Assembly: GCF_900115305.1 (NCBI RefSeq)
Contig: NZ_FOVW01000001.1
Coordinates: 186,001 to 250,000 of the forward strand
Reading direction: 5' to 3'
Origin: Algoriphagus ornithinivorans
GTDB taxonomy: Bacteria > Bacteroidota > Bacteroidia > Cytophagales > Cyclobacteriaceae
DNA length: 64,000 nt
Shown here piece by piece: positions 1 through 8,709 of the stretch. Below the pieces are notes generated by a model. It ran no database searches. It saw only the letters and a program-made list of their open reading frames with translations, and was not told where the DNA came from. Both the position numbers and the translations under genes were made by a program. Within the stretch, counting starts at the first letter, position 1, and every line of letters starts with the position of its first letter.

Positions 1-496
1 GGTTTGGATCTCCGAATCCGTCCCCGTCTGCATCTCTATAATATGTGGTTCCTGTATTGTCAATTAAACCATCACCATCATTGTCTTTGCCATCGCAAAT
101 TTCTGGTGCTCCTGGATATACCGTAGGGTCTAAGTCATCAAGATCACCCATTCCTTTGGGGCCTGTAAAACCACATTCGTTGAATGGAACATAGCCATCT
201 CCATCCTGGTCATCCAATCGCACATCGCCATGTGGCTCATGACCTTTCCATCCTGGTTCTCCAAACTCAATCAAATGCCATGTATCAGTATCTGCATCAT
301 AATGGCAAACTTCGATTCTATTAACTCTTACATTTTCATTCCCGGAACTTGAATTTTCCGGATCACCTTCCACAACAGCTTCAGCAGGATCATCCATTGG
401 AATCAAATTCATAGAGTCTTCCTGACAAGCAATAATCAGCATACTCAAGGAGAGTGTTGCAACAACACTTCCTTTCTTTAAAAGAGATGTTTTCAT
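1..496 (-). CDS. MopE-type metal-binding-motif lipoprotein, partial
   Basis: The gene reads leftward off the window edge and 165 residues are visible. It starts at an ATG (494-496) followed by a lipoprotein signal with lipobox LIIAC (Cys24), so export and lipid anchoring are expected. After a Ser/Gly/Asn-rich linker there is an Asp-rich segment (DDQDGDGYVPF) and then DPTVYPGAPEICDGKDNDG, the signature of the MopE-like putative metal-binding repeat, followed by another Asp-rich run (RDADGDGFGDPN) at the edge. Such repeats usually occur in several copies in secreted or surface proteins. It lies 248 bp downstream of a hybrid sensor/AraC gene on the same strand, and direct repeats sit in that gap. 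Its function is not known; metal binding is inferred from the family name. Confidence 0.8.
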   Translation of the reverse strand, partial: MKTSLLKKGSVVATLSLSMLIIACQEDSMNLIPMDDPAEAVVEGDPENSSSGNENVRVNRIEVCHYDADTDTWHLIEFGEPGWKGHEPHGDVRLDDQDGDGYVPFNECGFTGPKGMGDLDDLDPTVYPGAPEICDGKDNDGDGLIDNTGTTYYRDADGDGFGDPN

Positions 497-610
497 AATA
501 ATTTTAAAATAGTATTAAGGTTAGCCCTTTGGTTGGGGTTAGAAATAATTAAAAGTGAATTTCAAATACTTTTATTTGCTTTTCACACAACAAATATTCA
601 AAGCTTGAGC

Positions 611-691
611 AGGATATTTTCGTCAAATAGCTAGACTATTCCGTCAACAATCAGGACATTTCCGTCAAATGGCTGGACTTTTCCGTCAAAT
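611..691. repeat. 21-bp direct repeats, candidate operator array
   Basis: The hexamer CGTCAA recurs at 621, 642, 663 and 684, an exact 21-bp period. Three full units (621-641, 642-662, 663-683) share CGTCAA, a central GAC and a pyrimidine end (TWTTC); a fourth is partial, and the sequence just before 621 looks like a decayed unit. Twenty-one bp is two helical turns, so all copies face the same side of the DNA. The array lies 125-190 bp upstream of the lipoprotein start and directly after the gene for an AraC-type hybrid regulator, which makes it a plausible operator array for that protein. Binding is inferred. Confidence 0.65.
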
Positions 692-744
692 AAAAAATGA
701 GTTATTAATCCTTGTCGGACGAAAGGAATACAAAAAACCAAAAA

Positions 745-3567
745 TCAATATTTCAAATAATCTGAAGGGGTTTTTCCGAAGCGTTTTTTGAAACTTCTGC
801 TAAAAAAAGCGGGGTCTTGGTAGCCTGTTTCGGCTGCAATTTTTGAAACAGTGTTATGAATTCTATTCTCAAGTAAATACCTCGCCTCATTCAGGCGAAT
901 TTCCTGAATATATTGAATGGGAGTAAGACCTATTAGCTTTTTAAGCTGCCTCAAAAAAGTAGATTCACTCATAGCAAATTCCTCTGCAATGCTTGGGATA
1001 GTCAATAAATTGGAAGAGATATTTTGTTTGATGTAATCTTCAACCTCCATAAGCCAGGTTTGATCTTCTTCTGAGGCTTGGGTAGTAACTGGGGAACCGT
1101 TATTTTCAACCTTGATTACCTCTAATCTTGAATCCTGATTTTTCAATAGGTTTTCAACTCGTATCAGCAATTCATCTTCATCAAAATTTTTGACCAGATA
1201 ATCATCTACTCCGATTCTAAGTGCTTTTAATTTGTCTTTTTTATCAGCTCTGGCGGTGAGCATGATTATCGGAATAGGAGCGGTTAAACGATACGATTTG
1301 AGTTTTCCCAATAATTCGTAACCATCCATTACAGGCATCATCAAATCACTGATGATAAGATTTATTTTAGGATCATTCTGAACAAAATCCCAAGCTTCTT
1401 GCCCATTGTAGGCTTTATGAACTATATATCTATTGCTTAAAATTAATCCCAGATACTCTTGTAAGTCAGGATTGTCTTCGACTACCAAAATACTTTTTGA
1501 GTTTGCTGAATCTCCTATTAACATAGCTCCGTTTTGCTCATTCTTGGTATTTGTCTGGAGCAGCGATTTCTCTAAGATTTCCTTGTTGAGGGGATTGGTA
1601 GTCGACTCTTTTATTGGAAACCTTACTTTGAATAATGTTCCTTTTCTTGTTTTTGGATCTGGGCTTTCAACTTCAATATTTCCTTCCATCAAAGCCAAAA
1701 ATGACTGCACTAGGTGTAGTCCTATTCCAGTTCCACCTTGAGAGGAAAGTGGGTGAGAGTTTACTTGATAAAATCTATCGAAAATGAAAGGAAGCTCAGT
1801 TTTAGGTATCCCGATACCGCTGTCAGATACCTCTAAAATCAAGTAATTGTCTTCTTGAAGAAGCGACGCTTTGATTTGGCCACCCGAAAGAGTGAATTTT
1901 AAAGCGTTTGAAAGTAAATTGTTAAAGATCTGCTTGAATTTTTCCTGATCAAGTAGGATAGTAGGGAAGTATTCCAAATGAGACTCGTAGCTGTAATTTA
2001 TATTTTTATCCAGCGCTAAAGAGTCAAATAAAGCTGCTTGGGATTTGAAAAGCCATTCAATATCGGTTGCTGACTCCTTAAGAGTTATTTTACCCATTTC
2101 CAGCTTTCGGAAATCCAGGATTTTATTCACCAAGCTCTGTAAGTCTTTACTGCTTTGGTGAGCCATCATCAATAGACGTTCTTTTTGATCAGGAGACTTA
2201 TCGCCTTTGATTAGAGAGTTGATTGGTCCTGAAATAAGCGTTAAAGGAGTTCTAAGTTCATGACTGATATTGGCATAAAACTGTGATTTTGCTTCATCCT
2301 GAACTTGAAGCTTATGGGCCTGTTCTAAATTCAATTTATTTGCAGCAGATAACCTTAAATTAAATCTCAATAACAATAGGACGAAACAAAATACGATGAT
2401 GAGTCCTCCTATCAGAAGATTCCTTTTTGTTTTTTCGAGCTCAATTTCAGCCGATTGAGCCTCCAGTTCCCTTTGCTGTTTTTCTACATTGTATTTATTA
2501 TCTATTTCAATGATTTGCTCATTGTTATAAGAATTTATTTCCTCCAATTGAGATTCATAACCTATCCTTAAATAAAAAATAGCGGAGTCTTTTTTGCCTA
2601 AATTTTCGAAAGCATCAGCTTTCAGTAAGAATACTCTGGATAGATGATCTATATTATTTTCATTCCTTTGAGGAAACGAAACAAGTAGAGAATCAAGAAT
2701 GGAAAGTGCTTCTTGATGCCTGTTTTCTTTGATTTGAAGCTTTGCTACATTCATCTTCATATTGCTGTAGCCACTGAAATCCCCAATAAGTTGATAGTAT
2801 TTAGCACCGCTTAAAAAATACCCAATTGCTTGTTCTCTATCGAAATTGGAAAAATTTAACCCTAGCAACAAGTTTCCCTCTGCTACCTTCATGTAATTAT
2901 CATAAAGCTTGCCTGACCTGATGGCTTCTTTGGCAAAGTATATGGAGGAATCCCGCTGACCGAATATTCTGTGCCAGGAAGAAATGCGAACAGCGAAATT
3001 TGGGTAAATACTGTCTAATTGATGTTCTCTGATTAGAGCTCTCGCTTCGTTGAGATTATCAAAACTTTGATTAGGACGATCTACGAATTCCAGAAGACTA
3101 GCTATAATTCTGTTTGTTTCGGCTAAAATGACCCAATTTTCCTGCTCACGACTGTCATCTTTTAAGTTCCATAAAAAATCGAAGGTGGCAGTACTGGTAT
3201 CAGCATGAATTAAGGCAGCTCCGTGGAAAAGCCTTGCCTTTAATCCCATCTCTGATTTGTATTGACCACCCAGCTTTATCTCCTCCAGGATTGGGCCCGA
3301 TATTGAAACAGCTAAATTGCTTTGTTTGGAAATCACTAATTCGTAAATCTCCTGGAGAATCTGCTCCTGTTTATTTTTTGGGAGATTTAAAATCTTTTTG
3401 TCTAAGCTCTGCCTAGGAGCAGGCCTTTTAAAATTTTGAATTTCACTAAATGTTTCTGCTCTTGATAGGAGAGAAAAAAATAAAAAGAAACATATACCTA
3501 AACCGGTAAAAATGATTCTTTGGTAATTGAATGGAAGCGAAAAAAATCCCCTCAAATCTTTCTTCAT
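745..3567 (-). CDS. Hybrid two-component sensor/AraC response regulator (HTCS)
   Basis: This 940-residue one-protein signalling system has, in order: an N-terminal hydrophobic signal/anchor (about 18-36), an alpha-helical TPR-like periplasmic sensor (about 60-350), a coiled linker, a membrane segment (about 383-402), HisKA with phospho-acceptor His436 in NISHELRTPL, HATPase_c (N box NNLLSNALKF, G boxes DSGIGIP and GGTGIGLHL), a receiver domain (about 692-805) with phospho-acceptor Asp741 in SDLMMPVMDG and Lys793, and a C-terminal AraC HTH (about 840-940). All catalytic residues are present. TPR sensors differ from the Reg_prop propeller sensors of polysaccharide-utilisation HTCS, so the ligand is unknown. 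The neighbouring lipoprotein and the 21-bp repeats between them are its likely local target. Confidence 0.93.
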   Translation of the reverse strand: MKKDLRGFFSLPFNYQRIIFTGLGICFFLFFSLLSRAETFSEIQNFKRPAPRQSLDKKILNLPKNKQEQILQEIYELVISKQSNLAVSISGPILEEIKLGGQYKSEMGLKARLFHGAALIHADTSTATFDFLWNLKDDSREQENWVILAETNRIIASLLEFVDRPNQSFDNLNEARALIREHQLDSIYPNFAVRISSWHRIFGQRDSSIYFAKEAIRSGKLYDNYMKVAEGNLLLGLNFSNFDREQAIGYFLSGAKYYQLIGDFSGYSNMKMNVAKLQIKENRHQEALSILDSLLVSFPQRNENNIDHLSRVFLLKADAFENLGKKDSAIFYLRIGYESQLEEINSYNNEQIIEIDNKYNVEKQQRELEAQSAEIELEKTKRNLLIGGLIIVFCFVLLLLRFNLRLSAANKLNLEQAHKLQVQDEAKSQFYANISHELRTPLTLISGPINSLIKGDKSPDQKERLLMMAHQSSKDLQSLVNKILDFRKLEMGKITLKESATDIEWLFKSQAALFDSLALDKNINYSYESHLEYFPTILLDQEKFKQIFNNLLSNALKFTLSGGQIKASLLQEDNYLILEVSDSGIGIPKTELPFIFDRFYQVNSHPLSSQGGTGIGLHLVQSFLALMEGNIEVESPDPKTRKGTLFKVRFPIKESTTNPLNKEILEKSLLQTNTKNEQNGAMLIGDSANSKSILVVEDNPDLQEYLGLILSNRYIVHKAYNGQEAWDFVQNDPKINLIISDLMMPVMDGYELLGKLKSYRLTAPIPIIMLTARADKKDKLKALRIGVDDYLVKNFDEDELLIRVENLLKNQDSRLEVIKVENNGSPVTTQASEEDQTWLMEVEDYIKQNISSNLLTIPSIAEEFAMSESTFLRQLKKLIGLTPIQYIQEIRLNEARYLLENRIHNTVSKIAAETGYQDPAFFSRSFKKRFGKTPSDYLKY

Positions 3568-3843
3568 ACAATAAATGTTTGTTAGGAAATCCCCTTAAAA
3601 TGAAAATTAGGTGATTATTTTTCTTGCCTTTTTAAGCTTCCTAACAAGTTGAATTTTATTTTTTAGCTTTTATGAGTTTCTAAGAAAAATATAATTTTTT
3701 TTATTTTCAAACATGAACTGAATAATTTTTTATAGAAAAAATCTAAGCAGAAAGAAATAGTAATGAAAAGCTAATTCATTTGAATTTCAGGAATATTCGT
3801 ATGATAACTGCTGAAGAATTTTTATTCAAAAAATAGGCTGTAA

Positions 3844-4401
3844 TCAGAGTAAACTTTCAATAACCTCTGGGAAATATCGATGTTCTAAGGCATGAACTTT
3901 TTGAGCGATAGTTTCTGGGCTATCCTCTTTGGAGACTGGGGTTGCGGCTTGAAAAATTATTTTTCCCTCGTCGTAGTGTTCATTGACCAAATGAATAGTG
4001 ATTCCCGTCTGCTGGTCACCATTAGCCTTCACTGCTTCATGCACATGCATGCCATACATACCCTTTCCACCATAATTTGGCAGCAAGGCAGGGTGAATGT
4101 TAACCATCCTCTCTGGAAAAGCCCGAATCAACTCATCCGGGATTTTCAATAAAAAGCCTGCTAAAATGACCCAATCGATTTGTTCTTCCTGTAGCTTTTT
4201 TAAAAGCACCCCCGCTTCCATTTCTTTTTTGGAAAAGGTAAATGTGGGAACATCAAACTTCTTTGCTCTTTCTAAAACAAAGGCCTCGGATTTGTTAGAG
4301 GCAATTAGTACTACCTTTCCTTTGGTAGATTTTTGAAATTGCTCCATGATTTTTTCAGCATTGGAGCCGCTACCGGAAGCAAGGATTGCAAGTCTTTTCA
4401 C
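3844..4401 (-). CDS. purN: Phosphoribosylglycinamide formyltransferase
   Basis: PurN transfers formyl from 10-formyl-THF to GAR, the third step of purine synthesis, in the cytosol. The N-terminal nucleotide loop GSGSN (10-14) and the catalytic triad Asn101, His103 (in NIHPALLPNYGGKGMYG) and Asp144 (in HYDEGKIIF) are all present. At 185 residues it is slightly shorter than enterobacterial PurN (about 212). It is monocistronic here, with purD about 24 kb away, so the pathway genes are dispersed. The 276 bp upstream (3568-3843) are AT-rich and hold no gene that I can see. Confidence 0.95.
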   Translation of the reverse strand: MKRLAILASGSGSNAEKIMEQFQKSTKGKVVLIASNKSEAFVLERAKKFDVPTFTFSKKEMEAGVLLKKLQEEQIDWVILAGFLLKIPDELIRAFPERMVNIHPALLPNYGGKGMYGMHVHEAVKANGDQQTGITIHLVNEHYDEGKIIFQAATPVSKEDSPETIAQKVHALEHRYFPEVIESLL

Positions 4402-4429
4402 AGGTTGAATATTCTATTGAAAAGTAAAA

Positions 4430-4463
4430 ATAAAAAAGGCTTCCCGATTACCAAGAAGCCTTT
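4430..4463 (-). terminator. Rho-independent terminator of the S41 peptidase gene
   Basis: A 9-bp perfect stem (AAAGGCTTC at 4435-4443 with GAAGCCTTT at 4455-4463) is followed, reading leftward, by TTTTTTATTTTT. It lies just after the stop codon of the minus-strand gene at 4481. Confidence 0.85.
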
Positions 4464-4480
4464 CTTTTCAATGAGTTTAT

Positions 4481-5800
4481 TTAATAAGCGGGAAACTCCT
4501 GCTGAAGGCCTTTGAAGGCATCGATCATTTCCCAAGTTGGTCTATAGAAGGTATTTATCATTCTTCCGCTGACAGTACCATTCTGAATATATTGCAGCGC
4601 TGCCGCTAATCTTAAGTCTCTGGTGTCTCCCCAAGGAACCTGAGGACTGTCGCCTACCGTGAAGTTTGCAGGGAAACCGTCAAAATAGTCTGCTCTTCCT
4701 TGAGAATTGACAGTGGCAAAGGTGATAGGTACCAATTCTACATTGTTTTCTGCGAGGACTCTGTTGAATCGTGACAGAGGGAATGATCCCACAGGCTTTC
4801 CAAAAGTCCGATCTCCGATCAAAATGATATCCATATAAGGAGTCAGGGAATTGATAACTAATTCTGAGGCAGATGCAGACCCTCTACTCGTAATGAATAT
4901 GATACGTTTTAAATCCAATGAACCAAGCTTCTTGAAAATCTCTGAATCATTCAAACTGCTTTTAATGCTGTTTAGCTTATTGGTGTACATTAATTCATTG
5001 GATTTTCCAGGATCAATCAGATAATTATTGATCTGCTCAGCAACGGCTACCGAACCTCCTCCATTATATCTCAAGTCAATGATTAATTCATTGATATTTT
5101 GATTCATAAAGAAATTCATGGAGTTCTCTACTTCCTGGCTTCTGGTAGGGGTTAAGCCTGAAGTAGCTTTGAAACTCTGATAAACCCAATAGCCAACCTT
5201 CTTAGCACCGACATCATATACATTTTGAAATAATACGGAGTTGGATTGGTATTCTGCCTTGACATTGGTTCGCGTTGTGGTGGTTCCATCAGGAAGTCTG
5301 AACTTGAATGTGTTGGAGATTCCCGGGTCAGGAGGGCCTAATTTAAAATCATATCCACCACTGGATGTTTTGTAATCCACCAAAGGTTTCCCATTGATTT
5401 CAATGATTTCCCAACCTCTTTTCCAGCCATCCTTTCCTGCTGGTGCCTCATTAAATACGAATGTAAGATATAGCCTTTCTTCCGCGTCAAAAGCAAAACC
5501 AAAGCCATGACCGGCATTTCTACCTACGAAGGCATTTTGAAAAGCTTCCTGGGTAGTCAGGTAGGAAAATCTGTCTAAAGGTTTGAATAGGAGGGCATCC
5601 AAAAATTCCTCATTGCTGGAGAAATCTAAAGTGTTTACAGTTCCCGGAAGTTCTTGGTTCCAGTAGTACCATTCCTTCATTGTTTCAAATATTGCTCCTC
5701 GTACTGCATCTGCCTGAGGATTAGGATTGGGATCATCTTTAGGCTCACAAGCCCAAAAACCCAAAACAAGCAGAGCAAATATCCACTTCACATTTTTCAT
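4481..5800 (-). CDS. S41 family peptidase lipoprotein (C-terminal processing protease-like)
   Basis: A 439-residue exported serine protease. The signal ends in a lipobox (LGFWAC, Cys18) followed by an acidic/Pro/Asn linker. A PDZ-like segment (about 95-180, with the ligand loop near GHGFGFAF and EIIEINGKPL) precedes the S41 catalytic core. The core has DLRYNGGGS (about 242-250), the active-site loop RGSASASE with probable nucleophile Ser310, and Lys335 in RTFGKPVG. The Ser-Lys spacing of 25 matches the CtpA/Prc pattern. It probably acts at the cell envelope. It is preceded by its own intergenic region and followed by a strong terminator, so it is a single-gene unit. The substrate cannot be told from sequence. 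Confidence 0.9.
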   Translation of the reverse strand: MKNVKWIFALLVLGFWACEPKDDPNPNPQADAVRGAIFETMKEWYYWNQELPGTVNTLDFSSNEEFLDALLFKPLDRFSYLTTQEAFQNAFVGRNAGHGFGFAFDAEERLYLTFVFNEAPAGKDGWKRGWEIIEINGKPLVDYKTSSGGYDFKLGPPDPGISNTFKFRLPDGTTTTRTNVKAEYQSNSVLFQNVYDVGAKKVGYWVYQSFKATSGLTPTRSQEVENSMNFFMNQNINELIIDLRYNGGGSVAVAEQINNYLIDPGKSNELMYTNKLNSIKSSLNDSEIFKKLGSLDLKRIIFITSRGSASASELVINSLTPYMDIILIGDRTFGKPVGSFPLSRFNRVLAENNVELVPITFATVNSQGRADYFDGFPANFTVGDSPQVPWGDTRDLRLAAALQYIQNGTVSGRMINTFYRPTWEMIDAFKGLQQEFPAY

Positions 5801-5958
5801 AGTTACTTATTTAGAATGGCAATAATAAAGTCAGAACTGTCTTAGTATGCTGATTTTTGTGTAACCTTTAAACCTTAAATTCTTTGGCTGAGATCTAATT
5901 CTTCAGAATAAATTGACAAGTCTTGAATTAAGTACGGTAAAATAAAGAAAATGGATGT

Positions 5959-6351
5959 TTAAATTGCTATGTCATAAACTTTTACAGTGCTCCACATAGA
6001 AGAATATTTTTCAATAAACTCTAGGTGTAATGGGTCTTTTTGATAACTCAATTGGTCCTCCAAGCTATCAAAAAACAGAGTGCATGAAACCTGCCAGGAA
6101 TGATCTACCACATCTCTTTTCTCCGTGTCAGCAGGCGTACCAGCTATGAATTTTCCGACGGTCTTGCATCTTCCCAACATAGGAACAGCTTGGGTTAAAA
6201 ATTCTTCTGTATTGGCTGTATCATGTAGCCAAAAATAAACTTGGTGAATCATTGGTTGTTTTGCCATTTCTTTTGCGATTGTTTGAATAGGTAAGACAGC
6301 AGCAGCACTTGCTACGCTGAGATGTTTGAGAAAGGTTCTTCTAGATTTCAT
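5959..6351 (-). CDS. Tat-exported Dabb (stress-responsive A/B barrel) domain protein
   Basis: A 130-residue protein starting with a near-perfect twin-arginine signal, SRRTFLKHL (3-11), then a hydrophobic stretch and a cleavage region near 26. The mature part (HQVYFWLHDTAN through the C-terminal TVKVYDIAI) fits the small dimeric ferredoxin-like Dabb fold. Dabb proteins have no single known reaction. Export through Tat suggests folding or cofactor loading before transport. A second exported Dabb protein (lipoprotein type) is at 54405. A possible 38-codon reading frame lies immediately upstream at 6373-6489. Confidence 0.75.
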   Translation of the reverse strand: MKSRRTFLKHLSVASAAAVLPIQTIAKEMAKQPMIHQVYFWLHDTANTEEFLTQAVPMLGRCKTVGKFIAGTPADTEKRDVVDHSWQVSCTLFFDSLEDQLSYQKDPLHLEFIEKYSSMWSTVKVYDIAI

Positions 6352-6372
6352 ATGAGAAATAAGTAAAGCGAG

Positions 6373-6489
6373 CTAAATATAAGGATTTATAAAATCTAGA
6401 CTGGAGAAGTCCTTTGCAAATTGATCAAGAGCAGAGGATTCTTTTAGGGGGTAGATATCCTCGATTGAACCTTTCTTCTTATCACTCAT
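6373..6489 (-). CDS. Candidate small protein, 38 residues
   Basis: An ATG-to-TAG frame encodes MSDKKKGSIEDIYPLKES and then SALDQFAKDFSSLDFINPYI. It is hydrophilic at the N terminus with an amphipathic middle, and it looks like coding sequence rather than a shadow because no gene overlaps it. It ends 21 bp before the Tat-Dabb gene on the same strand, so the two could be co-transcribed. No family is recognised and the frame is short enough to arise by chance. Confidence 0.35.
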   Translation of the reverse strand: MSDKKKGSIEDIYPLKESSALDQFAKDFSSLDFINPYI

Positions 6490-6552
6490 TTCAGTAAATT
6501 TTGATAATTTAGTACTCTAGTTCGATCACCTAACACATAGCTATTTACTTTT

Positions 6553-7533
6553 ATGAATTTCAGAAAACTTGGAAAAACCGGTTGGGAAGTATCAGAAATA
6601 AGTTTGGGAACATGGCAAGTTGGTGGAGGATGGGGAGGCCCTTTTGATCCTAAAATTGCAGAGCAAATACTGCACACGGCATTTGATAGGGGGATCAATT
6701 TTGTGGATACTGCGGATGTATATGATGGTGGTCTCAGCGAGGCGGCAGTAGGTAAGGCGGTTCGGGAGCGATCTGAAAAAATATATGTCGCCACTAAGTG
6801 CGGCAGGAGAATTCAGCCTCATGCCAATGAAGGATATACTCCGGAAAGGCTGAGAAAATTTGTGGAAGACAGCTTGAGTAATACAGGACTGGAGCGTTTG
6901 GATCTTATCCAACTGCATTGTCCTCCTAGTCAGGTTTATCATCGAGATGAGATTTTCGGCCTTTTTGAAGATTTGAAAAAGGAAGGGAAAATAGCGGCTT
7001 TGGGCGTCAGCGTGGAAAAAATCAATGAAGCCATGACTGCAATGAAGTATGATATTGTTTCTACTGTTCAGATTATTTTCAACATGTTTCGTCAGAGACC
7101 CTCTGAAGTATTTTTCAAACATGCCCGAGTTAATGAAGTAGGGGTGATAGTCAGGGTTCCTTTAGCTAGTGGCCTACTTACTGGAAAAATCAGTCAGGAA
7201 ACCAGCTTTTCAAAAGATGATCACAGACATTTTAATAGAGAGGGAAAAGCCTTTGATAAAGGAGAGACTTTTTCAGGTGTTCCTTTGCAGGTAGCTTTTC
7301 CAGCGGTAGAAAAACTTAAGGAGGTATTTGGAGAAAACTTAGCTAAAGCTGCCTTGAAGTGGGTATTGATGTTTGAGGAGGTGAGTACAGTTATCCCTGG
7401 TGCCAGTAAAATGGAGCAAGTGATTCAAAACTTAGAAGCTGGACAGGTCAAACCATTAAGTGCACATCAGATGAAAGTAGTGGAGGAGGTATACGAGGAG
7501 TTTATCAAAAAAGAGGTACATCATCTTTGGTAA
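6553..7533 (+). CDS. Aldo/keto reductase
   Basis: A 326-residue NADPH-dependent oxidoreductase with an (alpha/beta)8 barrel. The N terminus MNFRKLGKTGWEVSEISLG is typical of the family. The catalytic tetrad is recognisable: Asp52 and Tyr57 (FVDTADVYDGG), Lys82 (VATKCG) and His122 (DLIQLHCPP). A C-terminal NADP-binding segment contains STVIPGASKMEQV. Substrate cannot be assigned. The gene is monocistronic and shares a bidirectional terminator with the convergent gene at 7592. Confidence 0.92.
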   Translation: MNFRKLGKTGWEVSEISLGTWQVGGGWGGPFDPKIAEQILHTAFDRGINFVDTADVYDGGLSEAAVGKAVRERSEKIYVATKCGRRIQPHANEGYTPERLRKFVEDSLSNTGLERLDLIQLHCPPSQVYHRDEIFGLFEDLKKEGKIAALGVSVEKINEAMTAMKYDIVSTVQIIFNMFRQRPSEVFFKHARVNEVGVIVRVPLASGLLTGKISQETSFSKDDHRHFNREGKAFDKGETFSGVPLQVAFPAVEKLKEVFGENLAKAALKWVLMFEEVSTVIPGASKMEQVIQNLEAGQVKPLSAHQMKVVEEVYEEFIKKEVHHLW

Positions 7534-7537
7534 AAAT

Positions 7538-7573
7538 AAAAAAGGGTTGCTTTCAAGTTTGCAACCCTTTTTT
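7538..7573. terminator. Bidirectional rho-independent terminator
   Basis: A 13-bp perfect inverted repeat (AAAAAAGGGTTGC / GCAACCCTTTTTT) has a 10-nt loop. The A and T runs at its ends let it serve both convergent genes, the aldo/keto reductase (+) and the gene at 7592 (-). Confidence 0.9.
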
Positions 7574-7591
7574 ACTCCAAAGTAGAGAATC

Positions 7592-8470
7592 TTAGTTTAT
7601 TCTATTTTTTACAAACTGATGATTTTCGGTAAGCATTTGGTAATTAGTGATTCCATTTCCGTCTCTCTCCATGAGAACTATGGAGTTGTCGTCATATCTA
7701 ATAACTTTTAGCTGATCAGACTTTGTTCTCAAATCCCGGATTGTAACATAAATACCATCCTCTTCTCTAGTGATTTTATCTATGTTGAGGAATTTTCTCT
7801 GGGCATTTTCATTAATAACAGAGATAGAGCTCACATTAGGAGACCAACCATTTCTTTTTAAGGTGATTTTTTGAAAAGGAGTTATCTTTTGTTTGATCAA
7901 AACTTGCTCTATTTCGTCCAAGTCCAAACTTTCATTGGAAAAGGCCATTCCTGAATAGGATGTTTGAGTGCTATTTCCCGGAGTGTACTCATTTCCGTAT
8001 TGATTTCCCCTTTGATACTGATTGCCTATATAGACTGCATTGGCACCTAGCATAACTGCTTCGTATTTCAATTTGGTCAATGCTCGATTATTGACATTGT
8101 TGATGCTGGAAAGAGTGGTAACTCCTGTGGCTTTTGAAAAGAGACTCCCCAAATTATGAAGTCCTAGCATTTCGTCTGGATTGAATGTGGTATACACATT
8201 CTCCACATCCAAAATATTTTTTACCGGTTTGAGAGGGGAGGTGAATTTTTCAACTCTTCCACTTTCAAACTCGACCTTGGAAACCATGAATTTATTGATC
8301 GTGTAAATTACTTCTTCTCCAGGGTAAGTGTATTTGATACTTGACTGCCCGATTTCTTTGACCTTAACCTCTTTGGTTCCATCGCTGAGGTAGATAATAT
8401 CATTCTTAGATTGTGATATTCCTTTACTAATTGTAAAAAAAGCTAGGAAAACTAGTGATAGATAGCGCAT
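7592..8470 (-). CDS. Secreted protein of unknown function
   Basis: A 292-residue protein with a Sec signal (about 1-19, ending SKGISQS). Residues 24-75 (DIIYLSDGTKEVKVKEIG through FESGRVEKF) resemble a small beta-domain repeated in many Bacteroidota secreted proteins. A similar beta-rich segment recurs at about 205-280 (KITLKRNGW through NSIVLMERDGNG). The middle contains ALTKLKYEAVMLGANAVYIG, reminiscent of YbjQ/RcsF-like folds where GANA lines a core strand. No catalytic motif is visible. An AT-rich hairpin (8524-8541) lies upstream in the promoter region. Function not recognised. Confidence 0.6.
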   Translation of the reverse strand: MRYLSLVFLAFFTISKGISQSKNDIIYLSDGTKEVKVKEIGQSSIKYTYPGEEVIYTINKFMVSKVEFESGRVEKFTSPLKPVKNILDVENVYTTFNPDEMLGLHNLGSLFSKATGVTTLSSINNVNNRALTKLKYEAVMLGANAVYIGNQYQRGNQYGNEYTPGNSTQTSYSGMAFSNESLDLDEIEQVLIKQKITPFQKITLKRNGWSPNVSSISVINENAQRKFLNIDKITREEDGIYVTIRDLRTKSDQLKVIRYDDNSIVLMERDGNGITNYQMLTENHQFVKNRIN

Positions 8471-8647
8471 AGTAATTAAAATTAAAATTTAAAGAATACA
8501 CGATTAGGATGCTCTAAAAGTTTAATTCTTGTTTAAGAATTTTGTAAAAAATTGACTGCGAGGAGGAAAACTTCCGGATTGAAAGGTTATCCGACTGGCT
8601 AATTGTGATTACAGGCTGAAATAAAATAGTGAAAGGAAATACTGGAA

Positions 8648-8677
8648 ATAAAAAGACCCCGGGATTACCGAGGTCTT
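8648..8677 (-). terminator. Rho-independent terminator of typA
   Basis: AAGACC (8653-8658) pairs with GGTCTT (8672-8677), extended inward by further G-C pairs. Reading leftward it is followed by TTTTTATTT. It lies just past the typA stop. Confidence 0.75.
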
Positions 8678-8709
8678 AGGTCTAAACTCTTAAAGTCTAG
8701 CTTCTAACT

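Noticed and set aside
6592..7122. 176-codon minus-strand open frame
   Set aside because: Antisense shadow of the aldo/keto reductase, which has a complete catalytic tetrad on the plus strand.
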